Positions 1 through 4,928 of a stretch of DNA of 5,402 bases are shown in pieces. The position numbers were made by a program, and so were the translations under genes. The stretch is from contig JAAYSR010000076.1 in NCBI GenBank assembly GCA_012518325.1, positions 1 through 5,402 of the forward strand, written 5' to 3'. Numbering within the stretch: position 1 is the stretch's first letter; every line of letters starts with the position of its first letter. The notes under the pieces are model-generated. The model was given only the letters and a program-made list of their open reading frames with translations, did not search any database and had not been told where the DNA came from. This DNA is from Bacillota bacterium. GTDB lineage: Bacteria > Bacillota > Limnochordia > Darwinibacteriales > Darwinibacteriaceae.

Positions 1-1214
1 GTCAGGCCGAGATCATTATTGTCAATACATGCGGATTTATTGAAGAGGCCAAAGAAGAGTCCATCAACGCGATCTTGGAAATGGCTGGGTATAAAGAAAA
101 GGGCAGCTGCAAGGCCCTTGTGGTTATGGGCTGTCTGTCACAGCGGTACACTCAGGAGCTCTGGGATGAAATTCCTGAGATCGATGCCATGGTTGGCACC
201 AATGAGCTGGACTTGGTGCCTGACATTATCAAACGCGCAGCCGCGGGAGAACGCGTTCTCACCCAAAGGGATGGCTTCTTTAACTATGATCAGGCCTATC
301 GCCGCGTCTCCACAACCGGATCCCACTTTGCGTACTTGAAGATCGCTGAGGGCTGCAATCATCGCTGCGCTTTCTGTGTGATCCCCGCCATTAGGGGCAG
401 GCGTCGCAGCCGCAGTCTGGATTCGATTCTAGCAGAAGCTAAGGTCCTTAAAGAACAGGGAGTGCAGGAAGTGGCTGTGATCGCACAGGACACCACAGCC
501 TACGGCGGCGATATAGGTACAAGCATTGTACATTTACTGCGGGAACTTGCTGCCCTGGACTTTCCGTGGATTCGCCTGCTGTATACCTATCCTTCAAGCA
601 TAACTGATGAGCTCCTTGAGTTGATCAACACAACGCCGAATATCGTGAAGTACGTCGATCTTCCGCTGCAGCATGTTTCCGGACAGGTGCTGAAAAGAAT
701 GAAACGCCCCGGGGATTTCCAATCTACTCGGGAGTTGATTCAGAGGATTCGCGCCAAAATTCCGGGTGTCACGATTCGCAGCTCATTTATTGTGGGTTTT
801 CCCGGCGAGACAGAGGAGGACTTTCAGGAACTTCTAACGTTTTTGGAGGCAGAACGGTTGAACCATGTGGGCATTTTCAAGTATTCCCGGGAAGAGAATT
901 CCGCCGCCCATGATTATCCCGATCAGATTGAAGAAGGGGTCAAAGAAGCCCGCCATCGGCAGGCAATGGCCCTCCAGCAGAGGATATCACGAGAGTTGAA
1001 CCAAGAACTGGTAGGCCGCAAGCTCCAGGTCCTGGTGGAGTTCGCTTCTGCTGAATCCGATCTAGTGCTGATTGGCCGCCACCAGGGGCAGTCGCCTGAT
1101 GTGGACGGTGTTGTCTATTTGGGACGGGGGACGCTTCAACCTGGCAAGCTGGTGCCGGTTATGATTACGGAAGCCCATGATTACGATCTGGTTGGGGAGG
1201 AGGTTGACGGTTGA
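1..1214 (+). CDS. rimO: Ribosomal protein S12 methylthiotransferase RimO (5' end missing)
   Basis: RimO is a cytoplasmic radical-SAM enzyme with two iron-sulfur clusters that adds a methylthio group to a conserved aspartate of ribosomal protein S12. The frame is open from base 3 and gives 403 residues. The family is usually about 440, so roughly the first 40 are outside the window, including the first cysteine of the N-terminal cluster. Visible features, in fragment numbering: the NTCGF motif (C10) and MGC (C44) of the UPF0004 domain; the radical-SAM triad CNHRCAFC (C118, C122, C125) followed by VIPAIRG, the RimO form rather than the MiaB form; a GFPGETEEDF stretch in the SAM barrel; and a C-terminal TRAM domain from about residue 335, with a DVDGVVYLG motif typical of RimO. 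An internal TTG at 75 is not the start, because the conserved NTCGFIEEAKEES segment lies upstream of it in frame. The stop overlaps pgsA by four bases, indicating one operon. Confidence 0.96.
   Translation, partial: QAEIIIVNTCGFIEEAKEESINAILEMAGYKEKGSCKALVVMGCLSQRYTQELWDEIPEIDAMVGTNELDLVPDIIKRAAAGERVLTQRDGFFNYDQAYRRVSTTGSHFAYLKIAEGCNHRCAFCVIPAIRGRRRSRSLDSILAEAKVLKEQGVQEVAVIAQDTTAYGGDIGTSIVHLLRELAALDFPWIRLLYTYPSSITDELLELINTTPNIVKYVDLPLQHVSGQVLKRMKRPGDFQSTRELIQRIRAKIPGVTIRSSFIVGFPGETEEDFQELLTFLEAERLNHVGIFKYSREENSAAHDYPDQIEEGVKEARHRQAMALQQRISRELNQELVGRKLQVLVEFASAESDLVLIGRHQGQSPDVDGVVYLGRGTLQPGKLVPVMITEAHDYDLVGEEVDG
1194..1203 (+). promoter_or_regulatory. Ribosome binding site for the TTG start of pgsA
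   Basis: GGGGAGGAGG lies inside the last codons of rimO, seven bases before the TTG at 1211. This near-ideal Shine-Dalgarno sequence supports the TTG start and the four-base TTGA overlap with the rimO stop. Confidence 0.85.
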
Positions 1215-1735
1215 TAAACTTGCCTAATTTGGTGACGCTGTCACGCATCTTGCTTGTTCCACTCTTTGCCTATCTATGCTTGAGGTTTCCCGCCGGGCTC
1301 AATATTCCAGCTGCAGCTGTCTTCCTGTTAGCTGCGTTGACCGATGGTTTGGACGGCTATTTGGCCCGCAGCCGCAAGGAAGTCACTCGCTTCGGACAGC
1401 TGATTGATCCCATTGCCGACAAGCTCTTGATTACAGCAGCCCTCTTGGCCTTGATCGAGCTTGGGCAGGTCAGTACCTGGGCTGGTCTGATCATCTTAGC
1501 AAGGGAATTCTCCGTTTCGGGACTGAGGATGCTGGCTGCCGCAGAAGGCAGAGTAATTGCAGCCTCCAAACTGGGTAAATTGAAGACTGTGACTCAAATA
1601 GCCGCAGTTACCGCCTTTCTCCTAGGCATCTCCTGGGCCCCCGTGCTGCTGTGGATTGCTGTAGTGATCACGATTTTTTCAGGTGTGGATTATTTCCGCA
1701 ATGCCCAGGATATACTAAAAAGTTCAATGGAATAG
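1211..1735 (+). CDS. pgsA: CDP-diacylglycerol--glycerol-3-phosphate 3-phosphatidyltransferase (PGP synthase)
   Basis: This integral membrane enzyme transfers a phosphatidyl group from CDP-diacylglycerol to glycerol 3-phosphate, giving phosphatidylglycerophosphate, the committed step to phosphatidylglycerol and cardiolipin. The 174-residue product has a complete CDP-alcohol phosphotransferase signature, D-x2-DG-x2-AR-x8-G-x3-D-x3-D, with D45, D48, G49, A52, R53, G62, D66 and D70. These form the metal and CDP site. The N-terminus MINLPNLVTLSRILLVP is typical of PgsA rather than of phosphatidylserine or cardiolipin synthases of the same superfamily. Several hydrophobic segments flank the signature, at about 13-24, 33-44, 70-82, 87-97 and 122-152. 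The start is TTG, chosen because of the strong upstream Shine-Dalgarno and the four-base overlap with rimO; the family N-terminus fits exactly. Length is close to the usual 180 or so. A rimO-pgsA order is common in Bacillota. Confidence 0.95.
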   Translation: MINLPNLVTLSRILLVPLFAYLCLRFPAGLNIPAAAVFLLAALTDGLDGYLARSRKEVTRFGQLIDPIADKLLITAALLALIELGQVSTWAGLIILAREFSVSGLRMLAAAEGRVIAASKLGKLKTVTQIAAVTAFLLGISWAPVLLWIAVVITIFSGVDYFRNAQDILKSSME

Positions 1736-1737
1736 TA

Positions 1738-1746
1738 TGCTATAAT
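1738..1746 (+). promoter_or_regulatory. Candidate extended -10 promoter upstream of the 187-residue protein / protease pair
   Basis: TGCTATAAT is a perfect extended -10 element (TGn plus TATAAT), starting three bases after the pgsA stop. No convincing -35 hexamer is present at the right distance (AAAAGT at 1718-1723), which extended -10 promoters can tolerate. Transcription would begin around 1753, at the first bases of the palindrome at 1751-1773. This is the only good promoter candidate before the gene at 1818. A short AT-rich match can occur by chance. Confidence 0.5.
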
Positions 1747-1750
1747 AAAT

Positions 1751-1783
1751 GTGTCAGTATCTCATACTGACACTTTTATTTTT
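1751..1783 (+). terminator. Perfect hairpin with T-rich tail after pgsA (terminator, attenuator or operator)
   Basis: GTGTCAGTAT (1751-1760) and ATACTGACAC (1764-1773) are perfect inverted repeats around a CTC loop, followed by TTTTATTTTT (1774-1783). The form is that of an intrinsic terminator and it lies 15 bases after the pgsA stop, so ending the rimO-pgsA transcript is the simplest reading. The stem is only moderately GC-rich. Because the palindrome covers the predicted start site of the promoter at 1738-1746, it could instead be a repressor operator, or a hairpin at the 5' end of the next mRNA. Confidence 0.7.
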
Positions 1784-1804
1784 GCGAAACAAACAAACGT
1801 TAGT

Positions 1805-1810
1805 AAGGAG
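1805..1810 (+). promoter_or_regulatory. Ribosome binding site that fixes the start at 1818
   Basis: AAGGAG sits seven bases before the ATG at 1818. The same frame is open back to an ATG at 1749, but that earlier start would lie inside the hairpin, has no Shine-Dalgarno, and would add 23 residues ahead of the membrane anchor. The site at 1805 therefore decides the start. Confidence 0.85.
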
Positions 1811-1817
1811 ATGTTCC

Positions 1818-2381
1818 ATGCGCTTACGCGGATTTCGGATCTCAGTGGCCCTTTTGGTCTTCTTAGGCGTTTTCGTCCTGGGCATGGGGGCACAGTATCT
1901 GCACCAAAGAACGCAAGTGATCAGTCCTTTAGTTGAACGCCTGCTGGAAATCCCCGGCGTATTGGACGTCAGCGTTGAAAAGGGTCTGTTCAGAACAGGT
2001 TCACGAACATTGGTAATTCTCGAGGTAGAACAAGAGAGCTCCCTTGGCCTGACCTTTGGACCAGTGTACGAGACGCTTGCGGAGGCGGGAGGCGAATATG
2101 CAGTGTACATCCAGGACTCGCCCAACTTAGAACTATTGCGTCTATTTCAGGACATCCAAGTTGCGGTAGAGGAAGCTGTGATGACCGGCGAGTTTACGCG
2201 CCTGGGGGAAAGGGTCGAAGAGTTTGCAGCTGAGGAAGGGGTCACCTGGGAACTGGGTGTGGACCGGCAGTTCATCTACCTGACTCTCAGCGAAGGTGAG
2301 AACACTTTGAGAAGGGTGATCAGCCGGGATCGGCAGGAAGGATCGATTTCAGTCCGGGGCAATGGAGGTGCAGTCAGTTGA
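1818..2381 (+). CDS. Unrecognised membrane-anchored protein, coupled to the FtsH-like protease
   Basis: I do not recognise this 187-residue protein. It opens with a basic stretch (R2, R4, R7) and one hydrophobic segment at about 8-24. By the positive-inside rule this predicts a cytoplasmic N-terminus and about 160 residues outside. No signal-peptidase or lipoprotein cysteine site is evident, so it is probably an anchor. The outer part looks alpha/beta: a helix near 35-44, strand IPGVLDVSVEKG (45-56), strand TLVILEV (64-70), helix 82-91 and strand YAVYIQD (94-100). A long acidic helical stretch (102-140) and two strands near 143-158 follow. The GVLDVSV strand resembles ferredoxin-like folds, but this is only an impression. 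There are no cysteines and no visible catalytic motif. The stop overlaps the TTG start of the protease gene by four bases, so the two are almost certainly co-translated. A role as partner or adaptor of that protease is an inference from position and topology. Confidence 0.8.
   Translation: MRLRGFRISVALLVFLGVFVLGMGAQYLHQRTQVISPLVERLLEIPGVLDVSVEKGLFRTGSRTLVILEVEQESSLGLTFGPVYETLAEAGGEYAVYIQDSPNLELLRLFQDIQVAVEEAVMTGEFTRLGERVEEFAAEEGVTWELGVDRQFIYLTLSEGENTLRRVISRDRQEGSISVRGNGGAVS
2364..2370 (+). promoter_or_regulatory. Ribosome binding site for the TTG start of the protease gene
   Basis: GGAGGTG, within the last codons of the preceding gene, lies seven bases before the TTG at 2378. It supports that start and the TTGA overlap at 2378-2381, and has the same arrangement as at the rimO/pgsA junction. 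Confidence 0.8.
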
Positions 2382-3895
2382 GGAAGTTGGCAAAAGAAAT
2401 GGCTGCAGGCGCAGGGCTGGCTATTGCAGCTTTGGCCCTGCTCTCAGGCGTTGACTTTTCGTTTTTCCTGCTCCCCTTAAGCATGCTGGCCCTGGGGGCG
2501 CTGGTGCTTCAGGGACGGGGCAGCCTGTCCCCCCGCTTCAACGTAAATGCAGTCGGTACTGGGGACAACAGCAGCATCCCGAAGGTTACCTTCGATGATA
2601 TCGGCGGCCAAGAGATGGCCAAACGGGAGTTCCTGGAGGCCCTGGCGTTTTTAAAGGAAAGTGAGAGGACAAGCCGTTTGGGAATCAGGCCCCTGAAAGG
2701 GGTGCTTCTGACCGGACCTCCCGGCACCGGGAAGACCCTGATGGCCAAAGCGGCGGCGAATTACACCGGCTCGGTTTTTTTGGCAGCTTCAGGTTCAGAA
2801 TTTGTGCAAATGTATGCCGGAGTTGGTGCCAACCGGGTCCGCCAGCTCTTTAGGCAGGCCCGGGCTCTGGCAGAACGGGAAGGGAAGAGCAGTGCCATAA
2901 TCTTCATCGACGAAATTGATGTATTAGGTGCAAAAAGGGGAAAGAATGCAAGTCATATGGAATATGACCAGACATTAAATGAACTGCTCACTCAAATTGA
3001 CGGGATTCGCAGCGACCACCCCGTTCAGGTCCTCGTGGTTGGGGCCACCAACCGTAAGGATCTGCTGGACCCTGCTCTTTTAAGGCCAGGCCGTTTTGAC
3101 CGCATTGTACAGGTTGACTTGCCTGATAAAACCGGACGGCTGCGCATCCTGGAAATCCACGCTTCTAATAAGCCTCTCTCCCATGAAGTGGACTTGGAAC
3201 TTGTGGCAGCGGAAACGCAGGGCTTCTCAGGCGCGCATCTGGAAAGTCTGCTCAACGAAGCAGCCATCAGCGCTTTGCGAGAGGGGCGGGAAAGCATCAG
3301 CCAGTTCGACCTCAGGGAAGCAATTGAGAAGGTTATGCTCGGGGAGAAGTCCAATCGGTCACTGCAGCAGGAAGAACTTGAAAGGGTGGCCTGTCATGAG
3401 GTCGGGCATGCCATGATCAGCGAACATGTACGCCCCGGTTCGGTAGCATCCATCACCATTACTGCCCGCAATCAGGCCCTGGGCTATATCCGGCAAAATC
3501 CCAAGGACGACCAATACCTGTATACAAAAGAACAACTCCTGGATTCGATCAAAGTCTTTGCGGCAGGAGCTGTGACTGAAGAACTGATCTTTGGCCAGCG
3601 CTCAACGGGGGCGGCAGGGGACATTGAGCAGGCAACCGAGTTGGCAAAACGTATGGTGTATGCAGGCCTGTCGCACCTGGGCATTGTCAGTGCAGAACTG
3701 CCCAAAAGCGACCTGCATGCCGCCATCGTGGAGATCATTAAAGAACAAGAGGAAAGTGTCCAAACGTTCCTGGCTGGCAAAATAGACATAATCAGGGCGG
3801 CAGCCGCGCGGCTTCTCGAGGAAGAAAGCCTTTCTGGTGAGGCCTTCCGACATCTAATCGCAAGCTGGGAAAGATCTGAGGCGATTTCTTCCTAG
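2378..3895 (+). CDS. Compact FtsH-family membrane AAA+ zinc metalloprotease
   Basis: FtsH-type proteases are membrane hexamers that use ATP to pull proteins into a zinc-protease chamber on the cytoplasmic side. This 505-residue member starts with a basic N-terminus (R2, K3, K6) and two hydrophobic segments at about 9-23 and 28-45. The AAA+ module has Walker A GPPGTGKT (113-120), pore loop MYAGVG (145-150, with Y146 where many FtsHs have F), Walker B IIFIDE (174-179), sensor N225, and arginine fingers R239 and R242 in LRPGRFDR. The M41 protease domain has HEVGH (340-344) with the third zinc ligand probably D415, so both activities look intact. Ordinary FtsH is about 600-650 residues with a 70-residue or larger domain between its membrane segments; here only four or five residues separate them. 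The protease domain is also shortened after LSHLG (431-435). It is probably a specialised paralogue rather than the housekeeping FtsH, so no symbol is given. The TTG start is supported by its Shine-Dalgarno and the overlap with the previous gene. Confidence 0.92.
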   Translation: MRKLAKEMAAGAGLAIAALALLSGVDFSFFLLPLSMLALGALVLQGRGSLSPRFNVNAVGTGDNSSIPKVTFDDIGGQEMAKREFLEALAFLKESERTSRLGIRPLKGVLLTGPPGTGKTLMAKAAANYTGSVFLAASGSEFVQMYAGVGANRVRQLFRQARALAEREGKSSAIIFIDEIDVLGAKRGKNASHMEYDQTLNELLTQIDGIRSDHPVQVLVVGATNRKDLLDPALLRPGRFDRIVQVDLPDKTGRLRILEIHASNKPLSHEVDLELVAAETQGFSGAHLESLLNEAAISALREGRESISQFDLREAIEKVMLGEKSNRSLQQEELERVACHEVGHAMISEHVRPGSVASITITARNQALGYIRQNPKDDQYLYTKEQLLDSIKVFAAGAVTEELIFGQRSTGAAGDIEQATELAKRMVYAGLSHLGIVSAELPKSDLHAAIVEIIKEQEESVQTFLAGKIDIIRAAAARLLEEESLSGEAFRHLIASWERSEAISS

Positions 3896-3924
3896 TTGTT
3901 CCATAAAGCGGAACCTGTTATAAT
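3896..3924 (+). promoter_or_regulatory. Candidate promoter pointing antisense into the DUF441 gene
   Basis: TTGTTC (3896-3901), a 17-base spacer, then TATAAT (3919-3924) preceded by TG at 3916-3917. The -10 and its extension are perfect, the spacing is ideal, and the -35 keeps the important TTG. It begins at the base after the protease stop codon. Transcription from about 3931 would run against the whole DUF441 gene toward the DUF212 gene at 4427. A weak five-pair inverted repeat (GTTCC 3898-3902, GGAAC 3910-3914) overlaps it. Activity is not shown. Confidence 0.45.
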
Positions 3925-3937
3925 TACTATTGGCATA

Positions 3938-4384
3938 TCAGCGGATCAGTACGCGGGCCAACAGTGCGGTGATGCCCGCGGCCATAATCGGGCCGACGGA
4001 AACTCCGCCGAAGAAGAATACGCTGACCATGACACCAATCAGGATGCCAGGGATGATGGACGGTTCTACAGCAATGAGCTCCAGGCCCTGACTATTGAAG
4101 TAGGCTCCCAGGATGCCTCCGATGACAGCCAAGATGCCCAGCGGGCTGAGCAAGGAGGCTGTCAGGCGCTCAAAAGTCAGCTGACCGTCGGCCAATGGCA
4201 CTAACAGGGCAACAGTCAGGAGCAGTACGCCTCCTTCCAGTCCGCGGTTTTGGATCAAGGGGAAGAAGCGGTTCAGGCGCATTAGATCAATAAAGAAGAC
4301 GATGGCCGCCGCGGCCCCTAAGAGGTTGTTCTTGGTAAGAACGGCAATGATAAAGACAAGCAGCAGGGGTATAACTGAGCTCAT
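3938..4384 (-). CDS. DUF441 family integral membrane protein (YtwI-like)
   Basis: This 148-residue, very hydrophobic protein matches the DUF441 family, which includes B. subtilis YtwI (about 150 residues). Family-like features are the N-terminal hydrophobic segment ending in LTKNNLL (16-22), a RFFPLIQNRGLEGGV segment (39-53), the TVALLVPLADG stretch (57-67), and a C-terminal GVSVGPIMAAGI motif. About five membrane segments are apparent, near 4-16, 21-36, 50-65, 79-95 and 110-146 (the last probably two). No catalytic residues are evident and the function of the family is, as far as I know, unestablished. The ATG start is backed by GGGAGGG at 4391-4397 on the plus-strand complement, six bases away. 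The gene is head-to-head with the DUF212 gene (42-base gap) and converges on the protease gene (42-base gap), with no strong terminator between the latter two. Confidence 0.9.
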   Translation of the reverse strand: MSSVIPLLLVFIIAVLTKNNLLGAAAAIVFFIDLMRLNRFFPLIQNRGLEGGVLLLTVALLVPLADGQLTFERLTASLLSPLGILAVIGGILGAYFNSQGLELIAVEPSIIPGILIGVMVSVFFFGGVSVGPIMAAGITALLARVLIR

Positions 4385-4390
4385 TTTTAT

Positions 4391-4397
4391 CCCTCCC
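4391..4397 (-). promoter_or_regulatory. Ribosome binding site for the DUF441 gene
   Basis: On the minus strand GGGAGGG precedes the ATG (4384-4382) by six bases. It confirms the start and occupies part of the 42-base divergent gap. Confidence 0.75.
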
Positions 4398-4426
4398 TGA
4401 ACATCCTATGCCTAAATCTACTTGAT

Positions 4427-4894
4427 ATGAAGGGGGCAGAGGCGATTAATTCCCAACCCGTTCTGAGACAAATTCAAAGCAATGAAGTGCTGATGGCCGC
4501 CATTTTGGCCTGGGCCCTGGCACAAGTTTTCAAGATTATCTCCTGGGCCCTTGTTTCAAAGGAACTCAACTTCAAGCGGCTGGTGGAGCCAGGGGGGATG
4601 CCCAGTTCCCACAGTGCCTTTGTCACATCGCTCTGTACAGGGGTAGGTTTGCGGGAGGGGTTTGACTCAACATTGTTTGCCCTGGCCGCGGTTTTTGCTG
4701 TGATTGTAATGTATGACGCTTCCGGAGTAAGGAGGGCCGCGGGCAAACAAGCCCGGGTGCTGAATCGGATGATTGAAGATCTGAATCGCCGTGAGCTTCA
4801 TCCAGAACGGCTGCGCGAGCTTCTCGGGCATACTCCCTTTGAAGTGGTAGTGGGTGCTGTATTGGGGATTGTCATAGCCCTTTGGCGCTTATAG
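4427..4894 (+). CDS. DUF212 / divergent PAP2 family membrane protein (YuiD-like)
   Basis: This 155-residue protein belongs to the divergent PAP2 family typified by B. subtilis YuiD (about 158 residues). Conserved blocks are AQVFKI (32-37), GGMPSSHSA (56-64), YDASGVRRAAGKQA (96-109) and LLGHTPFEVVVG (132-143). The PSSH block resembles the phosphatase motif of PAP2 lipid phosphatases, and H135 in GHTPFEV may correspond to the later catalytic histidine. A phosphatase acting on a lipid or polyprenyl phosphate at the membrane is therefore plausible but not proven. Hydrophobic segments lie near 22-41, 60-75, 83-95 and 138-153. The start is uncertain. ATG 4427 is the first ATG in the frame but has no Shine-Dalgarno, while AAGGGGG (4430-4436) lies inside the coding region eight bases before an ATT codon at 4445. 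Family alignment tolerates either. A terminator hairpin begins two bases after the stop. Confidence 0.9.
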   Translation: MKGAEAINSQPVLRQIQSNEVLMAAILAWALAQVFKIISWALVSKELNFKRLVEPGGMPSSHSAFVTSLCTGVGLREGFDSTLFALAAVFAVIVMYDASGVRRAAGKQARVLNRMIEDLNRRELHPERLRELLGHTPFEVVVGAVLGIVIALWRL

Positions 4895-4896
4895 GA

Positions 4897-4922
4897 AAAG
4901 GCACAGGATTTCCTGTGCCTTT
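4897..4922. terminator. Bidirectional intrinsic terminator between convergent genes
   Basis: AAAGGCACAGG (4897-4907) and CCTGTGCCTTT (4912-4922) form an 11-pair stem with an ATTT loop. The T-run is TTT-AAT on the plus strand and TTTT on the minus strand, so it can serve both the DUF212 gene and the fibronectin-like gene that converge here. The T-runs are short, so efficiency may be moderate. Confidence 0.88.
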
Positions 4923-4928
4923 AATGAA

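Noticed and set aside
1786..1798. Short AAAC repeats (about three copies) before the ribosome binding site at 1805
   Set aside because: Too short and simple to mean more than an unstructured, A-rich leader.
1749..1817. A 23-residue N-terminal extension of the unknown membrane protein, from ATG 1749
   Set aside because: It would start within the hairpin, lacks a Shine-Dalgarno site, and is AT-rich sequence unlike a signal. The ATG at 1818 has AAGGAG at ideal spacing and a normal basic-then-hydrophobic N-terminus.
1754..2125. A minus-strand 123-residue frame opposite the unknown membrane protein gene
   Set aside because: It has no ribosome binding site or recognisable motif and low-quality serine/arginine/threonine-rich composition. 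The plus-strand frame has a clear Shine-Dalgarno, a membrane anchor and coupling to the next gene.
3898..3914. GTTCC/GGAAC inverted repeat after the protease gene as a terminator
   Set aside because: Only five pairs around a seven-base loop and no T-run on either strand, so it is too weak to call a terminator.
3896..4204. A plus-strand 102-residue reading frame opposite the DUF441 gene
   Set aside because: Its TTG start coincides with the promoter-like -35, it has no ribosome binding site, and its polar composition (rich in Q, D and A) is what the complement of a hydrophobic membrane gene gives.
4398..4428. TGAACA ... TGATAT as a promoter for the DUF212 gene
   Set aside because: The spacing is 19 bases, both hexamers are poor matches, and the putative -10 overlaps the ATG.
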